NCBI GenBank assembly: GCA_009692365.1
Contig: SHZJ01000016.1
Span: 1 to 64,000 of the forward strand
Length of the DNA stretch: 64,000 nt
Direction: 5' to 3'
Source of the DNA: Gammaproteobacteria bacterium
Lineage (GTDB): Bacteria > Pseudomonadota > Gammaproteobacteria > Ga0077536
Shown: in pieces, positions 16,055-26,567 of the stretch
How the letters are laid out: every line of letters starts with the position of its first letter
Position numbering within the stretch: position 1 is the first letter of the stretch
The notes under the pieces: model-generated
Seen by the model: only the letters and a program-made list of their open reading frames with translations
Told to the model about the DNA's origin: nothing
Database searches by the model: none
Program-made: the position numbers and the translations under genes

Positions 16055-16678
16055 TTACGGCTCGCTGCCGCCCAGTTTGAGCACCACCACCCGTGCCCCG
16101 CTCTCGAGCAGCCGGGCCCGCATCGCCTGAACTTCGGGCATGGTTTTGAGCGGCCCGACATGCACGCGGTACCAAACGTCGTGCCCGTTAATCACCACGC
16201 GTTGAATTGCCGCGGAAACACCCTGCAGGGCGAGCTGCGCTTTGGCTTGGTCGGCTTCTTCAAATTTCTGATAGGAACCTACCTGTAAGAGGAACGTCAC
16301 ATTGGGTTCGGCGGGGCGAGCCGGTGGGTTCTGGTTGGTGAGCTCACTGTCCGGCACCTTGACTTCGGTGCCGGGCAAAAATTTGTAAAAACCGAAGTCC
16401 GGTTTGGGCGCTGCGGCCGGCCGTGCGGCGGCATCTGGCTCCACCGGCGCAGGAACCGCCTCCGCGGCAGCTTTTTGCGCCGCCTCGTGCGCGTTATTGG
16501 GTGGCGCGAGGGCCGCCGCTGTTGACGGTTGGGGCTGCGGGACCCGTCCGATCAGCGCGAAATAAACGACCACCGCGACCGTTAATCCCAGCAGCAGGCC
16601 GGAGACAAAGGTGATCCAGCTGCCCAACGGGCGACCGGCTGGTGCTTGGCGTTCACGCCGCCGCTCATCGCGTGCCAT
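16055..16678 (-). CDS. SPOR-domain membrane protein, FtsN-like
   Basis: A 207-residue inner-membrane protein. It has a short basic cytoplasmic N-terminus (MARDERRRERQAP), one transmembrane helix (WITFVSGLLLGLTVAVVVYFAL, about 21-42), an Ala/Pro-rich periplasmic linker, and a C-terminal SPOR domain (about 128-205; FLLQVGSYQKFEEADQAKAQ, VWYRVHVGPLKT) that binds denuded peptidoglycan at the division site. Its position after argS and its architecture match FtsN of related bacteria. The start ATG shares one base with the argS stop (TAATG). The frame extends far upstream inside argS, but that part is an antiparallel-frame artefact. Confidence 0.85.
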   Translation of the reverse strand: MARDERRRERQAPAGRPLGSWITFVSGLLLGLTVAVVVYFALIGRVPQPQPSTAAALAPPNNAHEAAQKAAAEAVPAPVEPDAAARPAAAPKPDFGFYKFLPGTEVKVPDSELTNQNPPARPAEPNVTFLLQVGSYQKFEEADQAKAQLALQGVSAAIQRVVINGHDVWYRVHVGPLKTMPEVQAMRARLLESGARVVVLKLGGSEP

Positions 16679-18417
16679 TACATTTCCTCGGGGGCCGCAA
16701 CCCCCAGTAAATCGAGACCGTTGCGCAACACGATACGCACGGCTTGGCATAACACCAACCGCGCATCGCGTAGCGCGGCGTCTGGGATCAATATTTTGTG
16801 GGCGTTGTAATACCCGTGAAATTCCATCGCGAGCTCGCGCAGGTAGTTTGCTACCTGGTGCGGCTCCCGTTCGGACGCCGCACTCGCAACGACCTGCGGA
16901 TAGCGCCCCGCCAGCGTCGCCAGCGCCTGTTCCTTCTTCTCGCAGAGAAGCGCGCGCTCGCGCAACCCGCGTGGCTCGTCGAAATCTAGCTGCTGCTGTT
17001 GGACCTGGCGCAGCACACTGCAGATCCGGGCATGGGCGTATTGCAGGTAATAGACCGGATTGTCCTGACTCTGTGACTTGGCGAGGTCGAGGTCGAAGTC
17101 GAGATGCTGCTCTGAACGGCGCATCAGATAAAAAAAACGACCGGCGTCCGGACCCACCTCCTCTAGCAGTTCGCGGAGGGTGACAAATTCGCCCGAGCGC
17201 GTGGACATCTGCACGCGTTCCCCTTGGCGATAGAGCGTGGCGAACTGCACTAGCAGCACCTGCAAACGTTCGGGGTCCAGTCCCAAAGCGCTCAGAGCCG
17301 CCTTGATCCGGGGGATATAGCCGTGATGGTCGGCACCCCAAATATTGATGAGGCCGGAGTAGCCACGAGCCATTTTTTCGGTGTGGTAGGCGATGTCGGT
17401 GGCGAAATAGGTTGCCGCGCCGTTTTCGCGCACCACGACCCGATCTTTCTCGTCGCCGAACCGGCTTGAGGTGAACCACTGGGCGCCGTCGCGGTCGGTG
17501 ATAAACCCACGCTGTCGTAAGTCCGCCAGCGCGCTCGCCAATTGCCCGCTGCCGATGAGGTCGCGCTCGGAATACCAACGGTCGAAGTGCACACCGAACG
17601 CTGCGAGGTCCGCGCGAATGCCCGCCAGAATGGCCGCACAAGCGTGGCGATGGATCTCGCTGTAGTCAGTCTCGCCGAGGACTTCGCGGCAGCGTGCAAT
17701 TGCCCCATCGAGGCGAGCTTCAGGCTCCGCGTTTTCGGGCAGGCACACCGAATCCGCGGGCACAAAACGTGCGCCACGCAAGTCGCGCAGCGCCCCGGCG
17801 ATATCGCGGATGTAAGCCCCCCGGTAAGCGTTATCGGGCAGCGCCGGACCCGCACCGAAAGTCTCCAGATACCGCAGCCACACGCTGAGCGCCAAGATGT
17901 CCATCTGACGGCCCGCGTCGTTGACGTAGTACTCGGTCTGGACGGCACAGCCCACCGCACGCAGCAGGCGCGCCAAGGCGCTGCCGTAGGCCGCACCGCG
18001 GCCATGTCCCACATGCAGCGGGCCGGTGGGATTGGCTGACACAAACTCAATCTGGAGCGACTGGCCCGCGCAAGCATCAGATTGCCCGTAGCGCGCATCG
18101 CCCCGGAGGATGTCGAGCAGCACATCGAGGATCGCCGCAGGCTTGAGCCGAAAATTAATAAAACCCGGCGGCAGAATTTCAACGCTAGCCACGAAGTCTG
18201 GCAGCCGAAGACCCTCCAGCAGCCGCGCTGCCACGGCCAACGGGGGGCGTTTGGCGGCGCGGGCTAGGACCAGTGGAAGATTAGCGCTGAAATCGCCGTG
18301 CGCCGGATTGCGCGGCGGCTCGACCACGAAAAGGGGGGGTTCGCCCAGCGGCAGCGCACCGCTCGCACTTAGAGCCCGAACTCGGTTGGCCAGCAGGGCG
18401 TGGATTTGGTCTTTCAA
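16678..18417 (-). CDS. argS: Arginyl-tRNA synthetase
   Basis: Class I synthetase of 579 residues (E. coli 577). The N-terminal Add1 domain recognises the tRNA D-loop. The HIGH-type motif is NPTGPLHVGHGRGAAYG at about 120-136. The KMSKS position has the degenerate MSTRSGEF usual for ArgRS. A C-terminal DALR anticodon-binding domain contains YYLQYAHARICSV. It is translationally coupled to the SPOR-protein gene. Upstream lies a 333-bp spacer with tandem repeats, so it probably has its own promoter. Confidence 0.97.
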   Translation of the reverse strand: MKDQIHALLANRVRALSASGALPLGEPPLFVVEPPRNPAHGDFSANLPLVLARAAKRPPLAVAARLLEGLRLPDFVASVEILPPGFINFRLKPAAILDVLLDILRGDARYGQSDACAGQSLQIEFVSANPTGPLHVGHGRGAAYGSALARLLRAVGCAVQTEYYVNDAGRQMDILALSVWLRYLETFGAGPALPDNAYRGAYIRDIAGALRDLRGARFVPADSVCLPENAEPEARLDGAIARCREVLGETDYSEIHRHACAAILAGIRADLAAFGVHFDRWYSERDLIGSGQLASALADLRQRGFITDRDGAQWFTSSRFGDEKDRVVVRENGAATYFATDIAYHTEKMARGYSGLINIWGADHHGYIPRIKAALSALGLDPERLQVLLVQFATLYRQGERVQMSTRSGEFVTLRELLEEVGPDAGRFFYLMRRSEQHLDFDLDLAKSQSQDNPVYYLQYAHARICSVLRQVQQQQLDFDEPRGLRERALLCEKKEQALATLAGRYPQVVASAASEREPHQVANYLRELAMEFHGYYNAHKILIPDAALRDARLVLCQAVRIVLRNGLDLLGVAAPEEM

Positions 18418-18750
18418 TGAGGGCTGTCACTTGCAGGAAGGCCGGCATTTTACACGCCGCTCGCCGGGGACGGCGCACATTCTCTAAAAAAAGCCTGCCG
18501 ACCAACCCGAGGCAGCCCGCGCTGCTCAACCCGACCACGACGGCCCGCCCACGGGGCTAGCCTGCTTGGGCGGTCCGCCACCTCGCGCCCGGCGGCAACG
18601 CGCGAGGGTGACTAGCGCCCCTCGGAGGCCCCCCTAGCGCCCCTCGGAGGCCCCCCTAGCGCCCCTCGGAGGCCCCCCTAGTGCCGCCGCACAGGGCGAC
18701 GCCAGCAGCCCTCGGTGGGCGGGCGATCGCCCCCGACTTAGCCACCGGCT
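18418..18750. other. 333-bp spacer between priA and argS
   Basis: No credible ORF. It contains the 22-bp tandem repeat at 18612-18677 and must hold the argS promoter, which I could not place with confidence. Confidence 0.6.
18612..18681. repeat. 22-bp tandem repeat, three perfect copies plus 4 bp
   Basis: Unit of 22 bp beginning CTAGCGCCCCTCGGAGGCCC, at 18612-18633, 18634-18655 and 18656-18677, followed by a partial CTAG. Copies are identical. It is non-coding and has no spacer sequence, so it is not CRISPR. Confidence 0.95.
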
Positions 18751-20955
18751 TCAGCTCGCTTCCTGCGGGTCAACGTCGATGTGCCAACGCACCCGGGTCC
18801 GCTGCGGCAGTTGCTCGATCGCCGGCAGCAGTTCCCGCAAGCCGAGCGCCAGCGCGGCGCGGCGCTCGGCACTCAGCAGCAGGGCCGCCCGATAGCGGCC
18901 GGCTTTGCGTTCCATGGGGGCTGGCACGGGCCCCGCGAGGGTCACCTCGGCCGGGATCCGCGCGTGCAGCAAGCGCTTTAGTCCGGTGAGAAACTCGGTG
19001 GGAAATTGCTGATTCGCGCTCTCGGCCCGCACGACTGCCAAGGCGGCGTAGGGTGGCAATCTGGCCTCGGCACGTTCAGCCAAAGCCGCGCTCACAAAGC
19101 TGTCGTAGTGGTGTTTAAGCGCGCTCTGCAGCAGCGGGTTGTCCGGGTGGTGGGTCTGCACCAGCACCGTGCCCGGCTTGCTACCCCGCCCTGCACGCCC
19201 CGCGACTTGGACGATCGTTTGAGCAAAGCGCTCGGCGGCGCGAAAATCGGTGGCAAACAGGCGGCTGTCGGCATCCACCACGCCCACCAGCGTCACTTCC
19301 GGAAAATCGTGCCCTTTTGACAACATCTGCGTACCCAAAAGAATGTCCACCTCGCGCGCTCGCACGGCACCATAGGCCGCCTCTAGCTGCCCCTTTTTGC
19401 GCATGCTATCGCGGTCCACGCGCAGAATGCGCCGGCCCGGGAAGCGCTGCCGCAGCGCATCCTCCACCTGTTCGGTACCGAGGCCTAGGGTGATCAGCGC
19501 TTGGTCCGCACAGCAAGCATCGCGCACCCGGGCCAGGGCTTGGTCGGCGTCGCAGTGGTGGCAGATCAAACGCTCGGCTTCTCGATGCACCACCAGCCGG
19601 GCGTCGCAGCGCGAGCAGCGCGCGATCCAACCGCAAGCGTGGCACATCAAAAGCGGGGCATAGCCGCGTCGATTCAGAAACAGCAGGACCTGTTCGCCGC
19701 GCGCCAGGCACTCGTCCATGGCCCGGCACAGGGTCGCACCCAGACCGCCCAGCAGGACCAAACCGCGCACATCAAGACCCAGCAGAATTGGGCAGGCAGC
19801 GCCGGCCGCACGCTGCGGTAGGGACACTCGGCGATACCTGCCGCGCGCGGCGTTGAGTTCGCTTTCCAGCGAGGGCGTTGCGGAGCCCAGCACGACGGGG
19901 ATGTCGGCATTGCGCGCGCGCACGACGGCCACATCGCGCGCGTTGTAACGAAATCCCTCCTGTTGCTTAAAGGACGGATCGTGTTCTTCGTCAACAATAA
20001 TCAGGCCCAGATCGGGCAGCTGCGCCCACACCGCAGAACGGGTGCCCAAAAGAACGCGAACACTGCCGCGGCGACAACGCGCCCACACGAGGGCGCGCTC
20101 CCGGTCGCTTAACTCGGAATGCAGCACCGCCGCCGCGCCGCCAAAACGGCGATAGAAGCGCTGCACGAGTTGCTCGGACAAACCAATTTCGGGGATCAGC
20201 ACCAGCGTTTGCCGACCCAGCGCGGACGCTGCCCGGGCCAGATGCAGGTAAACCTCCGTCTTGCCGCTGCCCGTCACCCCTTGCAGCAGCCACGTTGAGT
20301 AACGTTGAAGTTCCGCCAAAATGCTTTCAACGGCGGTGTTTTGCGCCGGATTCAAGGCCATGAAGGCTTCGCGCGGAGTGGCATCGTCAGTCTCCATGCC
20401 CGCGAGTCGAGCCTGCTCGCACCAACCCCTGGCGACGAGTTGCTGCAAGCCGCGCCGAGCGTCAAAGGCGAGCGCGGCGAGCGCACTCTCGAGGATGGGC
20501 GCGGCTTGCGCCAGACGCAGCAGCGCGAGCTGGCGCACACCCAGGCGCGCGCCCTCGGCCAGACGGGCGCCGCCCGCAGCCGTCAGGACCCAGCACAGCT
20601 GGCTGGGGTCGCGCGGCGGCTCGCCGCGACGTAGTTCCAGCGGAAATGCCGCCCCGAGGGCATCGCCCAGCGGGTGGCAATAATAATCTGCCGCCCAACG
20701 CGCGAGCGCTAACAGCGACGGCGACAGCAGCGGGAGCGGGTCTAGCAGGGCGGTGATGGGTTTTAGACGGTGCGCGGGGACCTGCGAGGGCGCCACACCC
20801 ACGACCACGCCAACTCGTTCGCGGCGCCCAAACGGCGCGCGCACCCGACAACCGGTCAGGGCCGCGAGCGGGCTGCCGGCGGGCGCAGAATAGTCAAATA
20901 TCCCGCGCACCGGGCCGATGATGGCCACCTGTAAACAGACCGCCGCGTCGTCCAT
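18751..20955 (-). CDS. priA: Primosomal helicase PriA
   Basis: A superfamily 2 helicase of 734 residues that restarts collapsed replication forks by loading DnaB. An N-terminal 3'-DNA-binding domain is followed by Walker A GVTGSGKTEVYLHLA (about 233-247), the VDEEHDPSFKQQ Walker B at about 323-334, a cysteine cluster at about 440-485 and the C-terminal helicase lobe (QMLSKGHDFPEVTLV, AGRAGRGSKPG). In the zinc region the last CxxC pair of typical PriA appears as DACC: the first Cys position is Asp, with an extra Cys next to the last one. The start overlaps the upstream gene stop (TGATG). Confidence 0.95.
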   Translation of the reverse strand: MDDAAVCLQVAIIGPVRGIFDYSAPAGSPLAALTGCRVRAPFGRRERVGVVVGVAPSQVPAHRLKPITALLDPLPLLSPSLLALARWAADYYCHPLGDALGAAFPLELRRGEPPRDPSQLCWVLTAAGGARLAEGARLGVRQLALLRLAQAAPILESALAALAFDARRGLQQLVARGWCEQARLAGMETDDATPREAFMALNPAQNTAVESILAELQRYSTWLLQGVTGSGKTEVYLHLARAASALGRQTLVLIPEIGLSEQLVQRFYRRFGGAAAVLHSELSDRERALVWARCRRGSVRVLLGTRSAVWAQLPDLGLIIVDEEHDPSFKQQEGFRYNARDVAVVRARNADIPVVLGSATPSLESELNAARGRYRRVSLPQRAAGAACPILLGLDVRGLVLLGGLGATLCRAMDECLARGEQVLLFLNRRGYAPLLMCHACGWIARCSRCDARLVVHREAERLICHHCDADQALARVRDACCADQALITLGLGTEQVEDALRQRFPGRRILRVDRDSMRKKGQLEAAYGAVRAREVDILLGTQMLSKGHDFPEVTLVGVVDADSRLFATDFRAAERFAQTIVQVAGRAGRGSKPGTVLVQTHHPDNPLLQSALKHHYDSFVSAALAERAEARLPPYAALAVVRAESANQQFPTEFLTGLKRLLHARIPAEVTLAGPVPAPMERKAGRYRAALLLSAERRAALALGLRELLPAIEQLPQRTRVRWHIDVDPQEAS

Positions 20956-21650
20956 CAGAGCGGTTGCTGGAAACGCTCGGCGAATTCCGGCAGCACCGCG
21001 GCGGCACCCGGAGTCGTCAGCAAGGCCGCCAGAGCGCTGGCGTTGAGTCGCCGATAGGCCGCCCCGTCGAGGGGCGAGAGCGGCGGATGCCGCAAGCGTA
21101 AAAGTGGCATCACCACTAACTCTAGCGCCACTTCTCCCAGCGCGGTGAGCAGCACCGGATAGGTCTCAGTGCGCTGCCCCCCCACCGGCCGGCTTTGTTG
21201 CGCGAGCTGGTAGGGAATTTTAATGCCGAGCAGTGTGCGCACGACGTCCTCTGCCTCATCGCTGAATAAATGCAGCGTAATGGGCGTGTGCTCGAAGGCC
21301 GTGCCATACAACACAGGCCCTACTAAGCGAGGCTCGAAAACCGCCAAAAACTGCATGACTTCGAGGGCCTTTTGGCGCAGATGTTCGGTGCGTGCCGCGC
21401 AGGCCGGTCCGTCATACAGACGTTGTTGCTCAATAATGGCCGCCAGCACCATGAGGTTATCCGGCAGGTCCCGTCCCTCGCGCACCCCGAGATACGCCGC
21501 GGCTTTACGTTTGGCGGCGCCGAAGTCGTCGGCTTCGCCGTCGGCCAAAAGGCGGGCGGCAATTTGCGCCAGTTCGCGCTTGAGTCGCCCGCCCTCCATG
21601 CGGGGGGGGGCTGGCCGGCCGCGGCCGTGACGGTGCCCAGCTTTACTCAT
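20955..21650 (-). CDS. Conserved protein, possible nucleotidyltransferase fold
   Basis: A 231-residue cytosolic protein with a basic N-terminus. It shows the pattern LLADGEADDFGAAKRKAAAYLG (about 34-55), then PRLVGPVLYGTAFEHTPITL followed by HLFSDEAEDV (about 107-137). I associate this pattern with a conserved proteobacterial family often given the misleading label UDP-N-acetylmuramate-alanine ligase. The GT-x(3)-H-T-x-I-x-LHLF segment recalls nucleotidyltransferases, but a full catalytic Asp set is not clear. It is coupled to priA (TGATG), so the two are made together. Function unknown. Confidence 0.75.
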   Translation of the reverse strand: MSKAGHRHGRGRPAPPRMEGGRLKRELAQIAARLLADGEADDFGAAKRKAAAYLGVREGRDLPDNLMVLAAIIEQQRLYDGPACAARTEHLRQKALEVMQFLAVFEPRLVGPVLYGTAFEHTPITLHLFSDEAEDVVRTLLGIKIPYQLAQQSRPVGGQRTETYPVLLTALGEVALELVVMPLLRLRHPPLSPLDGAAYRRLNASALAALLTTPGAAAVLPEFAERFQQPL

Positions 21651-21683
21651 AGCGGTGACTGCACGGGGCGGGGGTGACTGCCA

Positions 21684-24143
21684 TCAAAATAACCGTTCCG
21701 ACTCGGAGTTAAGCGTTTCTGCAGAACCGGTACCCTTGGCCTCAGTGGTGGCGCGAGGCACATCACGCTCCCGGAAAGATTCCACCACGGCATTACGTTG
21801 GCCCACGCCCACCAACGCCCCGCTCGCGGGATCGACGCGCACCGTCACAATGCCTGGGGGTGCGACAAGCTCGGTCTCCGGCGTATCTTTGAGCGCCACC
21901 CGCATGTAATCGATCCACATGGGGAGCGCGGCGCGGGCGCCAGTCTCCAGATTACCAAGCGCCGCGGAGCTGTCAAAACCCACCCACGCGGTAGTCGTGA
22001 TGCGGCCGTTAAAGCCGGAAAACCAGGCGTCTTTTTGCTCGTTAGTGGTGCCGGTTTTACCGGCCAGATCCGGCCGCTTGAGCTCTAGCGCCCGCCGGCC
22101 TGTGCCCCGGGTGATCACATCTTTCAGCATGGAATACATCATGAAAGCGTTTTGGGCATCGATGGCTCGGGGTGCGGTACGACCCGTGGTCTGGGCCTTC
22201 AGCGCCTCGACATCCAGCGGTTCGCCTTCCTCGTCCAGGGTCTCGGGCGGCGCGCATTCTTCGCAAGCGCGCAGGGGGTCGGCGGTTTGCACAATTTTGC
22301 CGTCGCTGGTTTCAACCCGCTGGATAAAGTACGGCGTGACTAAAAAGCCGCCGTTGGAGAACGCGGCATACCCGGTGGCGAGGGCCAGCGGTGTGACTTC
22401 GCCGGTACCCAGCGACAGCGACAGGTTATGGGGCAGGGCTTTGGGGTCAAAACCGAAATGACTGGCGTGAGTGATGACCTTGGCCACGCCTAATTCCCGC
22501 ATCAGTCGTATCGACACCAAATTACGCGAATTGGCCAGCGCCTCCCGCAAGCGCGTGGGTCCAGAGTAAGTGCCCGAATAGTTCTCCGGGCGCCAGGCGG
22601 TTTCCAGACCCGGTGCGTCAAACACTATCGGCGCGTCGTTGATGAAACTGGCCGGGGTGAACCCGTGGTCGAGCGCGGTCGAATAAATGAACGGTTTGAA
22701 GTTAGACCCGGGCTGGCGCAACGCCTGCGCGACCCGATTAAATTTGCTCTTTTCGAAGTCGAACCCCCCGACTAGACAGAGCACGGCGCCATCGTTCGAG
22801 GACAGGGAGACTAGCGCGCCCTCCACCACCGGGATTTGGGCCAGACGCCATTGCGCAGGCGGATCGCCCGGCTTGGCTGGTTCGCTCGCCGGTGCCCACG
22901 CCAAGCGGATGACATCGCCCACTTTTAGAATATCGTCGGCGCGCTTGGGTGCGGGGCCACGCGAGTCTTCGGTGAGGTAGGGTCTGGCCCACGCCAGCCC
23001 GTCCCAGCCCAGCGTAATGTGCTCGCCCGCGGCGGTGAGCGCGCGCAGGCCGCGCTCCTCCAGCGCGACCACCAGCGCGGCCTCTAGGCCTCCAATGGGG
23101 GGGTAGGGCAGCAGGAGTTCGGGTGCCTGAGTTTCGTTGCCGGCGCGCCAGTCGACATGCGCTTCAGGACCTCGATAACCATGCCGACGGTCGTAGTCGA
23201 GTAGCGCCTTACGCAAAGCCACGACCGCCGCGGCCTGCAGTTCGCTGTGGAGGGTGGTGTACACGCGATAGCCGCCCGTATAGGCGGCATCGCCATACAT
23301 GGTCAACATCGAACTGCGCACCATTTCAGCGAGGTACGGCGCATTGGTCTGGGTTTGCTGTCCGTGCAGCCGGGCGGTTTGCGGCGCGGCGAGCGCATTG
23401 TCAAAACGCGTCTGATCGATAAACCCAAGTTCCAGCATCCGGCGCAGGACATACGCCCGCCGGCGCAGGGCGGCGGTGGGATTAAAAATCGGGTTGATGA
23501 TCGAGGGCGCCTTCGGCAGTGCGGCGATCATCGCCGTCTCGGCCAGGGTCAGCTGTTCGAGCGTAGCGCCGTAATAGACTTGGGCAGCCGCCCCGATGCC
23601 GTAGGCACGGTGGCCGAGAAAAATTTTGTTGAGGTACAGCTCCAGAATTTCGTTCTTCGACAGTTCCTGTTCAATTTTGATCGCCAGCATGATTTCGCGC
23701 AGCTTTCGAGCGAAGGTTTTTTCCCGAGAAAGATAAAAATTACGCGCGACCTGCATCGTGATCGTGCTACCTCCTTGGCGTTTTTTATGCGACTGGAGCA
23801 AATCGACGCCGGCGCGCACGATGGCGATCCAATCCACCCCGGGGTGCGCATAGAAACGGTCGTCCTCGGCCGCGAGGAAAGCCTGCCTGACCGTTAAAGG
23901 CACTTCTTCGATAGTCACCGGCTTGCGCCGCTTCTCGCCAAACTCGGCGATCAGGCTGCCGTCTGCGGTGTAGACCGTCAGGGGTGTTTGCAGTTGCACG
24001 TCGCGCAGGCCTTTGGTGTCCGGCAACTGCGGCACCAGCCACCAAACCAGCCCCGCCGTGGTGGTCGTGGCGAGAATAGAAAACGTCAGCAGCAGATAAA
24101 AGGAAATACGCAACATCTTGGGTTCTCGGGCTAGGTGGGCCAC
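21684..24143 (-). CDS. mrcA: Penicillin-binding protein 1A
   Basis: A bifunctional peptidoglycan synthase of about 819 residues. It has a transmembrane anchor near the N-terminus, a glycosyltransferase (family 51) domain with EDDRFYAHPGVD and GGSTITMQVARNF, and a transpeptidase domain with SxxK in GSNFKPF, SxN in ANSRN and KTGTT in LAGKTGTTNEQKDAWF. The GTG at 24143 has a strong AGGAGG 11 bases upstream. An ATG at 24116 gives a more typical N-terminus (MLRISFYLLL), so either start is possible. It is divergent from pilM, the usual gammaproteobacterial arrangement. Confidence 0.95.
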   Translation of the reverse strand: MAHLAREPKMLRISFYLLLTFSILATTTTAGLVWWLVPQLPDTKGLRDVQLQTPLTVYTADGSLIAEFGEKRRKPVTIEEVPLTVRQAFLAAEDDRFYAHPGVDWIAIVRAGVDLLQSHKKRQGGSTITMQVARNFYLSREKTFARKLREIMLAIKIEQELSKNEILELYLNKIFLGHRAYGIGAAAQVYYGATLEQLTLAETAMIAALPKAPSIINPIFNPTAALRRRAYVLRRMLELGFIDQTRFDNALAAPQTARLHGQQTQTNAPYLAEMVRSSMLTMYGDAAYTGGYRVYTTLHSELQAAAVVALRKALLDYDRRHGYRGPEAHVDWRAGNETQAPELLLPYPPIGGLEAALVVALEERGLRALTAAGEHITLGWDGLAWARPYLTEDSRGPAPKRADDILKVGDVIRLAWAPASEPAKPGDPPAQWRLAQIPVVEGALVSLSSNDGAVLCLVGGFDFEKSKFNRVAQALRQPGSNFKPFIYSTALDHGFTPASFINDAPIVFDAPGLETAWRPENYSGTYSGPTRLREALANSRNLVSIRLMRELGVAKVITHASHFGFDPKALPHNLSLSLGTGEVTPLALATGYAAFSNGGFLVTPYFIQRVETSDGKIVQTADPLRACEECAPPETLDEEGEPLDVEALKAQTTGRTAPRAIDAQNAFMMYSMLKDVITRGTGRRALELKRPDLAGKTGTTNEQKDAWFSGFNGRITTTAWVGFDSSAALGNLETGARAALPMWIDYMRVALKDTPETELVAPPGIVTVRVDPASGALVGVGQRNAVVESFRERDVPRATTEAKGTGSAETLNSESERLF

Positions 24144-25371
<1,228 letters not shown>

Positions 25372-25372
<1 letters not shown>

Positions 25373-25947
25373 TGGCACGCATCAATCTGCTGCCCTGGCG
25401 GATCGAACTCAAGCGCCAGCGCCGGCTTGAGTATTTCAGCATCATCGGCGTGAGCATGGGGCTGACGCTCGCGCTGTTGATCGCCGTCCACCTGGGGTAC
25501 GCCGATCGCATCGCCTACCAAAACGAGCGCAATGCTTTTCTGCAGGCAGAAACGCAGAAACTCGATAAACAAATTGCCGAGATTCAAGAACTAGAAAAAG
25601 AAAAACGACGCTTGGTGGCCCGCACGAAAGCCATCGAGGGGCTGCAGTCCAGCCGCCCGCTCGTGGTGCATATTTTGGACGAACTGGTCGGCGCGTTGCC
25701 GGACGGCGTCAACCTCACGGAAATTACCCAAACCGGGGCTTCGTTCGAGATTAAAGGCGTTGCCGAATCTAACGCGCGAGTGTCGAGCTTTATGCGCAAC
25801 ATCGAAAAATCCCCGTGGCTGACGGAGCCGCAGCTGGAAATTATCCAGTCGGCGGACGAATCGGGGCGACGCGTCGCCAATTTCACCCTCCGGCTCCAAC
25901 AGCGCACGCCCAACCAACCGCCCCCACCGGGGGACGACCTGTCATGA
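25372..25947 (+). CDS. pilN: Type IV pilus alignment protein PilN
   Basis: A bitopic inner-membrane protein of 191 residues. The conserved PilM-binding cytoplasmic motif ARINLLPWR is at the very N-terminus, followed by a transmembrane helix (about 22-42), a coiled coil (about 52-85) and a periplasmic ferredoxin-like fold that pairs with PilO. The start is GTG at 25372. It overlaps pilM by one base and pilO by four. Confidence 0.95.
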
Positions 25948-26567
25948 AACTATCAGACCTCAACAATTTAAGCCTCGATAACATCGGGTCGTGGCCGCTG
26001 CCGGTAAAGGCCGTGTTTGCCCTAGTCGTATGTGCGCTGATCCTTGGTCTTGGCTACTGGCAGGACATCGGTCCGCTGCAGGACAGTTTGGCCACGACGA
26101 TAGAAAAAGAAGCCACTTTCAAGCAGACCTTCGAATTCAAACAGAAAAAAGCCGCGAATCTGGTTCCGCTCAAGGCCCAACTGGTAGACATCAAAGAAAC
26201 CTTTGGCGACCTGCTGAAGCGCCTCCCTAATAAAACCGAAGTGGCATCGCTCTTGGTGGACATTTCCCAGCAAGGTCTGGCGTCAGGACTGGAGTTCCAG
26301 TTATTCAAGCCGGGCGCCGAACACCCGTCGGATTTCTACGTGGAACTGCCGATTGAAATCCAGGTCGTCGGCAACTACCACGCATTTGGCAACTTCATCA
26401 GCGGCCTCTCCGGCCTGCCCCGCATCGTGACGAGTCACAACATTCACATCAAAGCAGCAGGCAAGGACGGGATGCTTTCCTTGGATACCACCGCTAAGAC
26501 CTACCGTTATATGGACCCCGAAGAAGAAATGGCCGAACAGTCACGCGCCGCGAAGGCGCCGCCATGA
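25944..26567 (+). CDS. pilO: Type IV pilus alignment protein PilO
   Basis: A 207-residue bitopic membrane protein. It has a short N-terminus, a transmembrane helix (VKAVFALVVCALILGLGYW, about 21-39), a coiled coil, then a periplasmic ferredoxin-like domain with the family-typical FYVELPIEIQVVGNYHAFGNF at about 130-150. It forms heterodimers with PilN between PilM and PilP/PilQ. ATG 25944 overlaps the pilN stop; an earlier in-frame start inside pilN is unlikely. Confidence 0.95.
   Translation: MKLSDLNNLSLDNIGSWPLPVKAVFALVVCALILGLGYWQDIGPLQDSLATTIEKEATFKQTFEFKQKKAANLVPLKAQLVDIKETFGDLLKRLPNKTEVASLLVDISQQGLASGLEFQLFKPGAEHPSDFYVELPIEIQVVGNYHAFGNFISGLSGLPRIVTSHNIHIKAAGKDGMLSLDTTAKTYRYMDPEEEMAEQSRAAKAPP

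Noticed and set aside
16679-17641. Upstream extension of the SPOR-protein frame (528-residue ORF)
   Set aside because: It runs inside argS in another frame; the SPOR protein starts at 16678 by overlap and by its N-terminal membrane protein pattern.
18612-18681. Possible CRISPR-like array
   Set aside because: Units are directly adjacent with no spacers, and no cas genes are present.
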